Source of the DNA: Candidatus Krumholzibacteriota bacterium
GTDB lineage: Bacteria; Krumholzibacteriota; Krumholzibacteriia; LZORAL124-64-63
DNA length: 52,205 bases
Assembly: GCA_024277025.1 (NCBI GenBank)
Contig: JAJRWA010000157.1
Span: 1-52,205 of the forward strand
Direction: 5' to 3'
Shown here: piece by piece, positions 9,187-18,525 of the stretch
Layout of the letters: every line of letters begins with the position of its first letter
Position numbering within the stretch: position 1 is the stretch's first letter
Translations under genes and position numbers: made by a program
Notes under the pieces: model-generated
What the model was told of the DNA's origin: nothing
Databases searched by the model: none
What the model saw: only the letters and a program-made list of their open reading frames with translations

Positions 9187-9519
9187 TCACGTGCCGGGCA
9201 GGGAATCCTTGCCGTTGCCGCCGGTGCCGTCGCCGCCGACTTCCTTGGCCAGAAGCCGGGTCAGTTGCACCGAACGATCCTCGAGGGTTACCATGGATTC
9301 GAGGCGCTTCTGTTGTTCCCGGAACAGCTCGTCCGCAATATTCACCGCAGCCAGGATCGCCACCTTGGCCGTGGACGCAACCGAGGCGTTGCGCGCAACC
9401 TCATTCATGCGCTCATCGACGAACTGCGCCACCTTCTGGACATAGTCGGAGTCGGCGTCACCTTTGAGGGTGTACTCCTGTCCGAAGATGTTGACTGTCA
9501 CGCTCTCAGGTTCCCGCAT
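9187..9519 (-). CDS. zapA: Cell division protein ZapA
   Basis: A 110-residue FtsZ-ring stabiliser. The N-terminal strand VTVNIFGQEYTLKGDADSDY is typical of ZapA, followed by a helix (VAQFVDERMNEVAR) and a C-terminal coiled-coil helix (VAILAAVNIADELFREQQ). It follows zapB and precedes the 6S RNA candidate. The C-terminal tail is Gly-rich and probably disordered. Confidence 0.9.
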   Translation of the reverse strand: MREPESVTVNIFGQEYTLKGDADSDYVQKVAQFVDERMNEVARNASVASTAKVAILAAVNIADELFREQQKRLESMVTLEDRSVQLTRLLAKEVGGDGTGGNGKDSLPGT

Positions 9520-9587
9520 GGACCGCTTTCCGTTTCAGGCCGGTCGTTCCCGGTTTTTTCCAGAATCCGCGGGTCGGGTCCGGGATG

Positions 9588-9878
9588 CTATCCCAGGGCC
9601 TCCAGCTTGGCCAGCAGGCCTCCGACCTTGTCCTCGATTTCCTTGCGCTTCTCCTCGTAAACCTCGACCGTGCCCGCCTGCTGGCGAGCTTCGGCGAGTT
9701 CCTGATTAAGATTCGTGTTCTGTTCCGCCAGCCCTTCGATCTGGGCCTCCAACGCAGTGACCTGACCTTCCAACTCACTGTTGCGACCGCTCAGGCGCTG
9801 GTTCTCGCTCCGCAATTCCTTGATCAGTTCAACCGCCTCGAGAACTTTCGTCTCCAGAATGTTGAGATTGTTGTCCAT
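9588..9878 (-). CDS. zapB: ZapB-like coiled-coil protein
   Basis: A 96-residue protein that is almost entirely heptad-type coiled coil (residues 5-75), rich in Leu, Glu, Gln and Asn. It begins MDNNLNILETKVLEAVELI, as in ZapB-family division proteins. I chose the ATG at 9878 over a longer frame reaching into pheT because a GGAAGAG-like site lies upstream. The position directly before zapA supports a role at the Z ring. Coiled coils are low in specificity, so the name rests partly on context. Confidence 0.75.
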   Translation of the reverse strand: MDNNLNILETKVLEAVELIKELRSENQRLSGRNSELEGQVTALEAQIEGLAEQNTNLNQELAEARQQAGTVEVYEEKRKEIEDKVGGLLAKLEALG

Positions 9879-9937
9879 GCCGAAACGCTCTCTTCCTTGA
9901 TCACGTGGTTGCCGTCGCGCGGATTGCCGGCGCCGGA

Positions 9938-12388
9938 TCAAACTCGTTGTTCGATCCCCAAACCCTCTTTCAAACCGCGAATAATGCCCTCAATGGCCTT
10001 ATCCACTGCCTTCCCTTTCAAACTACCCTTTGCGGAACTGAACTTCAAGCGAATTCCGTAGGCGCCGAAGCCCTCGGGCACCCCCTGGCCCCGGTAGATA
10101 TCGAAAAGGTCCACGCGACGCAGCAAGGGCCCGCCGACCTCCTGAACCTTGTCCCGGATCGTGCCGTAGCGCACGGCCCCGGGCACCAGCAGCGAAAGGT
10201 CGCGCTTGATCGCGGGATAGCGGGCGAATCCCTCGTATTTCAGGGGCAAGGGCCGTAGCGCCAGGCGGTCGAGGTTGATCTCGGCCACGGCCACGGGCAC
10301 CTCCACCTCGAAATTCCCCGCAATATCCGCCACGACCCGGCCAGCCGTACCGACGACCTGATCATCGGCGACGATCCGCCACTGCGCTCCGTCCTGGAGC
10401 CACCGCTCTGTTCCCACCGGCTCCACCGCCAACGGCACCCGCAGAAAAGTGGCCAAAGCCTCAACCGTGCCCTTGATTTCCAGGAGATCCGCCGGCACCC
10501 CGCCCATTCCCACTTCTCTAGAACCTATGAGCGCAAATTGAAGGAACAGAGGCTCTTCCGGCAGCAGCGCCTCGTCCTCTCGCTTCATATCCGGACGCTT
10601 CTCACCCGCAGGCAGGTAGGTCCGGTTGATCTGGAACAGCCGCAGCGGCAGGGCCGCCCCGGCATTCACATTGCGGCGCGCCACCTGCAACAGGGACGGC
10701 AACAGAACAGTCCGTAAGCGAGTGTCGCCACCATGGTGCGGATTGATGACCGAAATCGTCTCGCGGCGAATATCCTCCTCCGGCAGGCCCAGATGCTCAT
10801 GATCTTTCTCCCCCATGAAACTGGAGGTCACCAGTTCGTGGTAGCCGCAGGCCGCAAACCAGGTCCTCGCCTTGCGCAGTTGCAGGTCCCGATCCGCCGG
10901 GACACCGCCCGCGCCGCCCCGGAAGTCGCCGCCGCCCAGATTGTCGAGGCCGTGACTGCGCACGATCTCTTCGATCAGGTCCACTTCCTGGTGCAGATCC
11001 CGCCGAAACGACGGCACCTTGACCATCATGTTCACCGCGTTGGCCGAAACCGCGCCCGGGTTGCCCATGGGCTGCACCTTCAGGCCGAGGGCCTGCAGAT
11101 ACTGGGCGGCCTGATCGGTGGAGATCTCGGCACCCAGCAGGCGGCTGACCTGCCAGACCCGCAACGGAATATCCGGCGCCGGACGATAGTCCGGGTCGCC
11201 CCGGTCGGCCCAGTCCGGCACGATCCGGGCTTCGGCCAGTTCCTGGAAGAGATACAGGGCCCGCAGGGCGGCGGTCTCCACCATGTCCCAGTCGGCTCCG
11301 CGTTCGAACCGGTAGGATGCCTCGCTCAGCAGCCCCAGCCCCCGGCTGGCCTGGCGCACCAGCATCGGATCGAAAAAGCCGCTCTCCAGCAGAATCTCGG
11401 TCGTCTCAGGACCGACCTCGGTGTTGGCCAGACCCATCACACCGGCCAGCCCGATCGGGCCCGCCTCGTCACAGATCAGCAACGTGCCTTCGTCCAGCTT
11501 GCGTTCCTGATCATCGAGCGTCTGCACGGTCAGACCCGCCTCGGCCCTCTTGATTGTGATCACGCCGCCGGACAACTTGGCCCGGTCATAAGCGTGCATG
11601 GGCTGCCCCAACTCAAACATTACGTAGTTGGTGATGTCGACCAGATTGTTGATGGGCCGGCTGCCGATCGCCCGTAGGCGATCCTGCATCCACTTCGGCG
11701 AGGGCCCACGCACTGCGTTCTGGATACCGTAGGCTGTAAAACGTCGGCAGTCCCCGTAGTCTTCGATCTGAACCTTGACGCCCAGATTCTCCCCGCTCTG
11801 TTGCGAGTTCCACTTGTAGGGCATGCTCACTTTGGTGCCATAGATCGCCGCCACTTCGCGGGCTACTCCGACGTGACTCAACCAATCCGGGCGATTGGGC
11901 GTCACTTCGATATCCAGCACAGTGTCAGTGAAACCGTAGATCTCGTCGGCGGAAGTGCCCGCGGGCAGCTCCGTCGCCAACTCCATGATCCCGTCACCCT
12001 CGGCGCTCAACTCCAGTTCACTGGCCGAACAGATCATGCCGAAGCTCTCTACGCCGCGGATCTTCGATTTCTTGATCTTGAAGTTGCCGGGCAGCACGGC
12101 GCCCACCTGGGCAAAGAGCACGGTCAAGCCCTCGCGCACATTCGGCGCGCCGCAGACGACCTGGACTTCGGCGCCGCTGCCGTCGTCCACCCGGCACAGG
12201 CTCAGGCGATCAGCGTTGGGGTGCTGTTCGCGGTGAACCACCCGCGCAACCACCACGCCGGGAAAACTCTGGCGGTACTCCTCGATGCCCTCGACGTTCA
12301 GGCCGGCGGCAGTCAGTTTGGCCGCCAGTTCGGCCGGCGTATCTTCCCAGGCCACATACTCCCGCAGCCAGTCCAGACTGATTTTCAC
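9938..12388 (-). CDS. pheT: Phenylalanyl-tRNA synthetase beta subunit
   Basis: 816 residues, the full-length bacterial beta chain of the alpha2-beta2 enzyme. The N-terminal OB-fold tRNA-binding region has HPNADRL (about 56-62). The B3/B4 editing and B5 regions follow, and the C-terminal anticodon-binding domain is marked by RYPAIKRDLSLLVP. The start is GTG and overlaps the pheS stop (GTGA), so translation is coupled. It continues the infC-rpmI-rplT-pheS operon. Confidence 0.97.
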   Translation of the reverse strand: MKISLDWLREYVAWEDTPAELAAKLTAAGLNVEGIEEYRQSFPGVVVARVVHREQHPNADRLSLCRVDDGSGAEVQVVCGAPNVREGLTVLFAQVGAVLPGNFKIKKSKIRGVESFGMICSASELELSAEGDGIMELATELPAGTSADEIYGFTDTVLDIEVTPNRPDWLSHVGVAREVAAIYGTKVSMPYKWNSQQSGENLGVKVQIEDYGDCRRFTAYGIQNAVRGPSPKWMQDRLRAIGSRPINNLVDITNYVMFELGQPMHAYDRAKLSGGVITIKRAEAGLTVQTLDDQERKLDEGTLLICDEAGPIGLAGVMGLANTEVGPETTEILLESGFFDPMLVRQASRGLGLLSEASYRFERGADWDMVETAALRALYLFQELAEARIVPDWADRGDPDYRPAPDIPLRVWQVSRLLGAEISTDQAAQYLQALGLKVQPMGNPGAVSANAVNMMVKVPSFRRDLHQEVDLIEEIVRSHGLDNLGGGDFRGGAGGVPADRDLQLRKARTWFAACGYHELVTSSFMGEKDHEHLGLPEEDIRRETISVINPHHGGDTRLRTVLLPSLLQVARRNVNAGAALPLRLFQINRTYLPAGEKRPDMKREDEALLPEEPLFLQFALIGSREVGMGGVPADLLEIKGTVEALATFLRVPLAVEPVGTERWLQDGAQWRIVADDQVVGTAGRVVADIAGNFEVEVPVAVAEINLDRLALRPLPLKYEGFARYPAIKRDLSLLVPGAVRYGTIRDKVQEVGGPLLRRVDLFDIYRGQGVPEGFGAYGIRLKFSSAKGSLKGKAVDKAIEGIIRGLKEGLGIEQRV

Positions 12389-13410
12389 AGCACACCTCGG
12401 AATTGATTGAGGAAGCGGAGATCGTTCTCGTACAGGAGACGAATGTCGTCGATGCCGTACTTCAACATGGCGATGCGGTCAATCCCCATGCCGAAGGCAA
12501 AGCCGGTGTACTTGTCCTCTGGATACCCGGCTCCCTTCAGGACGTTCGGATGGACCATGCCCGCCCCCATGATCTCCAGCCAGCCCGTCTGGCCGCAAAC
12601 ACCGCAACCTTTGCCCCGGCAGACGACACACTGCATGTCCACTTCCACCGAGGGCTCGGTAAAGGGAAAATAATGCGGCCGAAAACGCGTGGGCTCGGCG
12701 GCTCCGAAGAAATTGCGGACAAAGGTATCGACCGTGTTCTTCAGGTCAGCCATGCTGATGTCGGTGTCAACGACCAGGCCTTCGATCTGGTAGAACTCTG
12801 CACTGTGCGACGCATCAGCGGTCTCATTGCGGTAGACGCGACCGGGGAAGACACAGGCCAGCGGCGGCTCACGGCGCTCCATGTAACGCACCTGTACGGG
12901 CGAAGTCTGAGTGCGCAGACACACCTTGTCGTTGATGTAGAAAGTGTCCTGGATATCCCGCGCCGGATGGTCATCGGGAAAGTTCAGGGCCGTGAAGTTG
13001 TAGTAGTCCAACTCCACCTCCGGCCCCTCACCGCGGCTGAAGCCCATGCCGTAGAAAATATCGCAGATCGATTCCAGCACCGAGACCAGGGGATGGTTCG
13101 TGCCCACGGGGCAGGGAGGTGTTCCAGGCAGCGTCAGGTCCATCTCCACGGCCTCACCGGACGCGCCACCGGCCAGTTCCTGCTGCCGCGCGTCGAGCAG
13201 TTCACCGAGTTCGACCTTCAGGCGATTGAGGGCTGCCCCCATGGCCGGCCTCTCGTCGGCTGGCACATCTTTCAGGCCGCGCAAAAGCAGGGTGACCTCG
13301 CCCTTGCGCCCCAGCAAGGCCACGCGCAGGGCCTCGATCCCGGCCGGTGTGTCGGCCGCTGCAATTCGTTCGCCGCCGTCCGACCGCAGGCGGTCGATGG
13401 TCTCCTTCAT
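12385..13410 (-). CDS. pheS: Phenylalanyl-tRNA synthetase alpha subunit
   Basis: 341 residues. The N-terminal coiled-coil arm is followed by the class II catalytic core. Motif 2 is in RVYRNETADASHSAEF (about 191-206), the phenylalanine-pocket region reads FYQIEGLVVD, and motif 3 is GMGIDRIAM (from about 307). A four-cysteine cluster (Cys261, 264, 269, 272) lies in the catalytic domain, probably a zinc site seen in some bacterial PheS proteins. It is coupled to pheT by a 4-base overlap. Confidence 0.97.
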   Translation of the reverse strand: MKETIDRLRSDGGERIAAADTPAGIEALRVALLGRKGEVTLLLRGLKDVPADERPAMGAALNRLKVELGELLDARQQELAGGASGEAVEMDLTLPGTPPCPVGTNHPLVSVLESICDIFYGMGFSRGEGPEVELDYYNFTALNFPDDHPARDIQDTFYINDKVCLRTQTSPVQVRYMERREPPLACVFPGRVYRNETADASHSAEFYQIEGLVVDTDISMADLKNTVDTFVRNFFGAAEPTRFRPHYFPFTEPSVEVDMQCVVCRGKGCGVCGQTGWLEIMGAGMVHPNVLKGAGYPEDKYTGFAFGMGIDRIAMLKYGIDDIRLLYENDLRFLNQFRGVL

Positions 13411-13425
13411 AGCGGGATCCCCTCT

Positions 13426-13495
13426 GCCGGGTCTCCCGGCATGATGTTGAACCGGAGAGCCACACCGATCGGGGAAGCGGTCCCCGACCGGTGTG
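13426..13495 (-). repeat. Two GC-rich hairpins between rplT and pheS
   Basis: The first is CACACCG with CGGGG on the left arm (13461-13475) and CCCCG with CGGTGTG on the right (13482-13495), with two-base internal bulges. The second is GCCGGG/CCCGGC at 13426-13440 with a 3-base loop. Neither has a U-tract. They may lower expression of pheST relative to the ribosomal protein genes, or protect the rplT mRNA end. Confidence 0.5.
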
Positions 13496-13536
13496 ACCTG
13501 TCCCTGAAATGTCCCGACCCGCGGCGGGCCGGCTGA

Positions 13537-13890
13537 CTACAGCGCGCCCTTGGCCGCCTCGGCCAGCTTGCTGAAGGCGGGCGAGTCATGCACAGCCAGA
13601 TCCGCCAGCATCTTGCGATCGATATCGATCTCGGCCTTCTTCAGGCCGTTCATGAAGTGGCTGTAGCTCAGGCCGTTGACCCGGGCCGCGGCGTTGATCC
13701 GGGTGATCCACAGGCGCCGGAAATCGCGCTTCTTGTTGCGCCGGTCCCGGTACGCGTAAGCCAGGGCCCGATCGACGCTCTCACGCGCCTGCCGGTAAGT
13801 CGTGCCCTTGCTCGCGACAAAACCCTTGGCCCGTTTCAGATACTTCTTCCGACGAGCTTTCGCCGCCGGGTTATTGGTTGCTCTTGGCAT
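13537..13890 (-). CDS. rplT: 50S ribosomal protein L20
   Basis: 117 residues with the conserved start MPRATNN and the basic stretch [14 protein letters not shown], then [18 protein letters not shown], typical of L20. L20 binds 23S rRNA early in assembly and in several bacteria represses its own operon (infC-rpmI-rplT). It lies downstream of rpmI as usual. Confidence 0.98.
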   Translation of the reverse strand: MPRATNNPAAKARRKKYLKRAKGFVASKGTTYRQARESVDRALAYAYRDRRNKKRDFRRLWITRINAAARVNGLSYSHFMNGLKKAEIDIDRKMLADLAVHDSPAFSKLAEAAKGAL

Positions 13891-14009
13891 ATCATTGCCT
13901 CCTCGTTCACCCGCTCGGTTCCCGCAACGGTCGTCACAGGGTCGGGTAGGTTGATGTCAAACCGCTCGCTGGGCCTTCCCCGGGAGCCGTAATCGGTGTG
14001 CGTGGTTCC

Positions 14010-14210
14010 CTAGCCGCAGCCCAGCATGCGCTTGGCCCGGGATTCGTCGCTCGGCGCGAGCAGCGAAGACCGGCGCAGATTGCGCAGCCGTTTGGGGCTC
14101 TTGGCGGTGAAGAGGTGGCCGTGGTAGGCCTTGTTGCGTTTGACCCGGCCACTGCCGGTCAACTTGAAACGCTTGGCCGCGGCGCGGTTGGTTTTCATCT
14201 TGTTGCCCAT
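14010..14210 (-). CDS. rpmI: 50S ribosomal protein L35
   Basis: 66 residues: MGNKMKTNRAAAKRFKLTGS, then the basic KRNKAYHGHLFTAKSPKR. I chose the ATG at 14210 because GAGAGG lies about eight bases upstream; the inner ATG at 14198 has no site. A small hairpin (CGCCGC/GCGGCG, 14230-14245) lies just upstream of the ribosome-binding site, a plausible place for L20-type translational control. Confidence 0.96.
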   Translation of the reverse strand: MGNKMKTNRAAAKRFKLTGSGRVKRNKAYHGHLFTAKSPKRLRNLRRSSLLAPSDESRAKRMLGCG

Positions 14211-14368
14211 TGTTCTCGCCTCTCTGTGACGCCGCCTTGCGGCGGCATCCCACTGTCGATGCCGGCACCTGGCCCCGGGGACCGGACCGACTATGTTGAC
14301 CCACACCGCAACATTCACGGGCGGGATTCTTCAGAACCCTGTTGCTCTCGGCTGCTCGGCCGGCCTTC

Positions 14369-14890
14369 CTACTTCGCCTTGAGCGGCGCCACGACGAAGG
14401 TGATCAGTCGCCCCTCGCGCTGGGGGCGTGACTCAGGCGTGCCGTATTCCTTGATCTCGTCGATCAGGTGGTTCAGGAACTCCATGGCCAGATCCAGGTG
14501 CGTGATCTCACGCCCACGGAACCGCATCTGAATCTTCACCTTGTTTCCCGCCTCCAGGAAGCTCAGGATGTGCTTCTTCTTGAACTGGTAATCATGGTCG
14601 TCGGTCTTGGGTCGGAACTGGATCGTCTTGACCTTGACCGTATGCGACGCCTGCTTGGCCTTCTTGGCCTTCTTGGCCTGTTCGTACTTGAACTTGCCGT
14701 AATCCATGATCTTGCATACGGGCGGACGGGCGGTGGGCGCCACCTCGACCAGGTCCAATCCTTTGTCCTCGGCGATGGCCAAAGCCTCGTGGGTTTCCAG
14801 GACGCCCAGTTGCTCCCCGGTCTCGTCCACTACCATCACGCGCGGAATCCTGATCATCCGGTTGACCCGGGTCACCTTGTTACCCTTGAT
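14369..14890 (-). CDS. infC: Translation initiation factor IF-3, AUC start
   Basis: 173 residues with the N-domain (NRMIRIPRVMVVDETGEQLG), a Lys-rich linker and the C-domain (KVKIQMRFRGREITH). The best start is not ATG/GTG/TTG but ATC at 14888-14890. A perfect AGGAGGT lies seven bases upstream, and the extra residues (IKGNKVTRVN) match the usual IF3 N-terminus. The GTG at 14875 has no ribosome-binding site and gives a truncated N-terminus. Rare start codons on infC are known (AUU in E. coli), where they let IF3 repress its own translation. Confidence 0.95.
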   Translation of the reverse strand: MKGNKVTRVNRMIRIPRVMVVDETGEQLGVLETHEALAIAEDKGLDLVEVAPTARPPVCKIMDYGKFKYEQAKKAKKAKQASHTVKVKTIQFRPKTDDHDYQFKKKHILSFLEAGNKVKIQMRFRGREITHLDLAMEFLNHLIDEIKEYGTPESRPQREGRLITFVVAPLKAK

Positions 14891-14940
14891 AAGAGCTACC
14901 TCCTGAAGGAATCATGGCCAGATCCAAAGTGGCCCCGCCC

Positions 14941-14969
14941 AAAAAAAACGGCGAACCCACAGGTCCGCC
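14941..14969 (-). terminator. Intrinsic terminator or attenuator ahead of infC
   Basis: A perfect 8-bp stem (GGCGGACC/GGTTCGCC, one G-U) with a 4-base loop, followed by eight uridines. It lies about 50 bases before the infC start and about 180 bases past the thrS stop. It may end the thrS transcript or act as an attenuator in the leader of infC-rpmI-rplT. A second small stem (GGCCA/TGGCC) lies between it and the infC ribosome-binding site. Confidence 0.75.
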
Positions 14970-15147
14970 AAGGAGCACGCCGATATCACCACGGATACGG
15001 CATCCAGCCAGGATCGAAACCGCTCCGGACGCCCCGCTGGGTGCCGGCTACGGTGAGAGGGCGGACCTCTGCTTGGATCCGTTGCCCGGGAGCCCCGCCT
15101 GAGAACGTGACCTATCCTGCCCGGAACAACGTTTGAATCGCCGTAAT

Positions 15148-17076
15148 CTAGCGCTTGTGCGCCACTTCGTCAAGCAATTCCTGCCCCACGGCGGCAATGG
15201 TCTTGGTGCCCTGATCCCCTTTGTGGCGAATGCGCAGCGAAACCTCACCACTTTCGGCCTCGCGGCCGCCCACGACCAGCATCCAGGGCACATGCAGCAT
15301 CTCGGCTTCCCGGATCTTGAAGCCGATCTTCTCGTCCCGGACGTCCTCCTCGGCACGCACGCCCATGGCCCGCAACTGATCCGCCACTTCCCGGGCGTAG
15401 TCATGCTGATCACGGCTGACGGACATGACCCGAGCCTGCTCGGGCGCCAGCCAGAGCGGGAAGTCGCCGGCGTAGTGCTCGGTCAGGATGCCGATGAAGC
15501 GTTCCAGCGAACCCATGATCGCCCGGTGCACCATGTAGACGTACTTGTCCTGGCCATCGCTGTCGGTGTAGGTCACGTCGAAGCGCCGCGGCAGATTGAA
15601 ATCGAACTGGATGGTACTGGCCTGCCAGCTCCGACCGATGGCATCGATCAGCTTGACGTCGATCTTCGGACCGTAGAAAACAGCCTCGCCCTCTTCGCGC
15701 GTGTACTGCAGGCCGTGCTTCTCAATCGCCTTGACCAGCGAAGCTTCGGCCGCCTCCCACTCTTTGTCAGTACCGGCGTACTTGCTGGTGTCCTGGCTGT
15801 CCCGCACCGACAGTTCGACCTTGAATTCAGCAAAGCCGAAGGTGCCCAGGATCTCCTTGACCAGTTCGATGCAGCCGCCGACCTCGTCCTCCAACTGCTC
15901 GGGAGTGCAGAAGATGTGCGCGTCGTCCTGGGTGAAGCCGCGCACGCGCATCAGACCGTGCAGGGCGCCGGAGTCTTCGGCCCGGTAGACGGTGCCCAGT
16001 TCGGCCAGGCGCACCGGCAGGCTGCGGTAGCCCCGGGTCTTGCGCTTGTACATCAGGATATGTCCCGGACAGTTCATGGGCTTGACCACATAGGACTGCC
16101 CATCCTGCTCGAAGACGTACATGTCGTCGCGGTAGAACTCCATGTGACCGGAGGTCTCCCACAACGCGGCCTTGCTGATGTGCGGCGTGGTCACGGTCCG
16201 GTAGCCGCGCTTGCGATGAATATCCTTCCAGTAGTCGATGACCTGCTCCCGCAGGATGTCGCCGCGCGGGAACCAGTAGGACAGCCCGGGTCCGGCGTCT
16301 TCCATGATACCGAAAAGGTCCAACTCCCGGCCCAGCTTGCGGTGGTCTCTCTTTCTTGCCTCTTCCAGCAGCACCAGATGGGCATCCAAATCCTTCTTCT
16401 TGAAGAAAGCGGTGCCGTAGATGCGCTGCAGCATGGGCGCGTCATGGTCCTTGGCCCAATGGGCGGCCGACACATTGAGCAACTTGAAAGCCTTCAGGTC
16501 CTTGCTGTCCGGCACGTGCGGGCCTTCGCAGAAGTCCGTGAACTCCCCCATGCGGTAAATGGAAAGTTCCTCGCCGGTCAGGTCTGCGATCTGGGCCAGC
16601 TTGTAGGGCTGGTCGGCGAACATTCGCCGGGCCTCGTCGTGCGTGACGACTTCGCGCACCACCGGCACTTTCTGGCTGGCCAACTCGCGCATGCGTTTCT
16701 CGATCCCGGTCAGCTCCTCTTCGGTGAAGGGTTCACCCCGATCAAAATCGTAGTAGAACCCCGAGTCGATGGCCGGACCGAAGGCGAACTTCACGCCGGG
16801 ATACAGATCCTGCACGGCCCAGGCCATCAAGTGCGCCACCGAGTGGCGCAGCGTCTGCAGACCCTCAGGGCTGTTGCGGGTGATGACCCGCAGTTCGCCG
16901 GCCTTGGCCGCCGCCTCGGCCAGCGGATGATTCGTGCCGTCGACCGTCACCGCCAGGGCGTTGCGATACAGGCCTTCACCGATCTGGCGCACAGCGTCGC
17001 CGTAAGGCTGACCCTCCTCTATCTCCACGGTGTTTCCATCAGGCAGGGTCAGGCTGAGTTTCGACATGCCGGTCAT
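15148..17076 (-). CDS. thrS: Threonyl-tRNA synthetase
   Basis: 642 residues, full length. The TGS domain covers about 1-66. The editing domain has HSVAH (78-82) and CEGPHVP (183-189). The class II catalytic core has the zinc Cys336 in MNCPGH, motif 2 in YRAEDSGALHGLMRVRGF, and a C-terminal anticodon-binding domain. The ATG at 17076 has GAGG upstream. It lies downstream of tRNA-Val and upstream of infC, the common thrS-infC-rpmI-rplT order. I see no T-box. Confidence 0.98.
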   Translation of the reverse strand: MTGMSKLSLTLPDGNTVEIEEGQPYGDAVRQIGEGLYRNALAVTVDGTNHPLAEAAAKAGELRVITRNSPEGLQTLRHSVAHLMAWAVQDLYPGVKFAFGPAIDSGFYYDFDRGEPFTEEELTGIEKRMRELASQKVPVVREVVTHDEARRMFADQPYKLAQIADLTGEELSIYRMGEFTDFCEGPHVPDSKDLKAFKLLNVSAAHWAKDHDAPMLQRIYGTAFFKKKDLDAHLVLLEEARKRDHRKLGRELDLFGIMEDAGPGLSYWFPRGDILREQVIDYWKDIHRKRGYRTVTTPHISKAALWETSGHMEFYRDDMYVFEQDGQSYVVKPMNCPGHILMYKRKTRGYRSLPVRLAELGTVYRAEDSGALHGLMRVRGFTQDDAHIFCTPEQLEDEVGGCIELVKEILGTFGFAEFKVELSVRDSQDTSKYAGTDKEWEAAEASLVKAIEKHGLQYTREEGEAVFYGPKIDVKLIDAIGRSWQASTIQFDFNLPRRFDVTYTDSDGQDKYVYMVHRAIMGSLERFIGILTEHYAGDFPLWLAPEQARVMSVSRDQHDYAREVADQLRAMGVRAEEDVRDEKIGFKIREAEMLHVPWMLVVGGREAESGEVSLRIRHKGDQGTKTIAAVGQELLDEVAHKR

Positions 17077-17182
17077 CCATCCTCGGGTCGCGGGTCAGGT
17101 GCGGAAGCGATTGCTACCCACATTAAAAATCCCGGTACCGGCGACGGCAACGGGAAAGGCGCGAAATCCAAAAAAAAAACGG

Positions 17183-17261
17183 TGGTGGGCGATACGGGAT
17201 TCGAACCTGTGACCTCTTGTCTGTCAAACAAGCGCTCTAACCAAAACTGAGCTAATCGCCC
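17183..17261 (-). tRNA. tRNA-Val(GAC)
   Basis: Acceptor GGGCGAT/ATCGCCC, anticodon stem CTTGT/ACAAG with anticodon GAC, T-loop TTCGAAT, and an encoded CCA (17183-17185). The D-loop is slightly long (11 bases). A run of ten uridines lies just downstream on the transcript (17171-17180). Confidence 0.95.
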
Positions 17262-17334
17262 ACCGGGACGCGAAATAAAACAACTGTCCGGAGCCTTGTC
17301 AACGGAAATTCCGCAAAAGGTCCCGGACAGTTTC

Positions 17335-18189
17335 TCAGGTCAGGTAGTCGACCAGGCGTTCGCCGTGGCCGTGCTGCCGCATCTTGCTCAGGGCCTGGTT
17401 GCGGATCTGTCGCACCCGCTCGCGGGACAGGTTGATATCCTGCCCGATCGTTTCCAACGAAGCGGTTTCTTCGCTGCCCAATCCATAGTACCGCGTCACG
17501 ATGTCCCGCTCGCGCTGGGTCAGCAGGTCCATGGCATCGCTGAGTTCCTGCACCAGTTCCAGGGAAACGTAGCCCTTGTCCGGGGTTATGTCTTCCGGGT
17601 CGGACAGCGTATCAGCCAGAGTGATGTCGTCGTCATAAAGAGGCTGGTCCAGACTGATCAGAGGCCGGCTCGCGGCACGGATCTGGCCCATCTTGCGCAG
17701 GTCCAGTTTCATGGCGGCGGCAATCTCGTTTTCGTCCACCCGGCGATGATGCTTCTGCTCCAGTTTCTGGGAGATGCGTTTCATCTTCATCGCTTGCTGA
17801 GACCGGTTGATCGGCAGACGCACTGTATTGGTCTGCTCGGCAATGGCCTTTTGAATCGCTTGCCGGATCCACCAGACCGCGTACGAGATGAAGCGGAACT
17901 CGCGCCGCTCGTCAAACCGCTTGCCAGCCGTGATCAGGCCAATGTTGCCCTCGGCGATCAGGTCCATGTAACTGAGCCCCTGATTGAGGAACTTCTTGGC
18001 CACACTGACGACAAACCGCAGGTTTGAATTCACCAGTTTGTCCAAGGCGGCTTTGTCGCCGGCGCGGATCCGGCGGGCCAGTTCGAATTCCTCTTCACGG
18101 GTAAGCAGGTTGTGCTTGCCGATTGTCTGCAGGTAATGCTGCAGACTCGAGTTCTCCCGCCGATCGCTACTGAGTTCCACTTCGTACAC
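17335..18189 (-). CDS. rpoD: Sigma-70 family sigma factor, short RpoD/SigA type
   Basis: 284 residues covering regions 1.2 to 4.2 and lacking region 1.1. Region 1.2 is SLQHYLQTIGKHNLLT. Region 2 has FLNQGLSYMDLIAEGNIGL and FISYAVWWIRQAIQKAI. Region 4.2 is a helix-turn-helix (ETIGQDINLSRERVRQI). Primary sigma factors of Bacteroidetes have about this length; it could also be a group 2 factor (RpoS/RpoD-like). The GTG at 18189 has GGGAGGG upstream. Two sigma-70-like promoters lie in the long leader region. Confidence 0.85.
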   Translation of the reverse strand: MYEVELSSDRRENSSLQHYLQTIGKHNLLTREEEFELARRIRAGDKAALDKLVNSNLRFVVSVAKKFLNQGLSYMDLIAEGNIGLITAGKRFDERREFRFISYAVWWIRQAIQKAIAEQTNTVRLPINRSQQAMKMKRISQKLEQKHHRRVDENEIAAAMKLDLRKMGQIRAASRPLISLDQPLYDDDITLADTLSDPEDITPDKGYVSLELVQELSDAMDLLTQRERDIVTRYYGLGSEETASLETIGQDINLSRERVRQIRNQALSKMRQHGHGERLVDYLT

Positions 18190-18434
18190 GCCGAACCCTC
18201 CCTGTATTATTACTCTCACTGCGGTCAAGTACTGCTGGGCAAGCAATCTTGACTCTCAAAGTGATCTTTTTCTCAGTCCCTTTGGCACCCTAGGCGTTTA
18301 TTTACGCGGCGGACGCACATTAGTTCCGGGAAATCCTTTTGCCATCGAATCTTGGGAAATCATGACAGTGATTCTCATCACGGCCCGCAAAAGCCCTTCA
18401 GCAATTGCGAACGATTCCCAATTTCTATTTACAG

Positions 18435-18463
18435 AGACTAACCAATCAAAGTCACAAGGTCAA
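18435..18463 (-). promoter_or_regulatory. Sigma-70-like promoter toward the sigma gene
   Basis: TTGACC, 17-base spacer, TAGTCT. It would start transcription about 240 bases before the GTG of the sigma gene. Confidence 0.4.
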
Positions 18464-18525
18464 AGACTTTTTCAGTCCTAATTACGTCTGGTGCGGTAAT
18501 CACCGTTGCCGGGAGGATGTAAGGC

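Noticed and set aside
14891..15147. T-box riboswitch or described L20 leader between thrS and infC
   Set aside because: No T-box sequence is seen, the region is not upstream of thrS, and no match to a known leader could be recognised; only the terminator is supported.
17171..17180. Run of ten adenines (uridines in the transcript) after tRNA-Val as an intrinsic terminator
   Set aside because: No hairpin other than the tRNA itself precedes it, so I did not list it as a terminator.
15133..17250. An open frame of 705 codons on the plus strand
   Set aside because: It is antisense to thrS over nearly its whole length and reads through the tRNA-Val gene, so it is a composition artefact.
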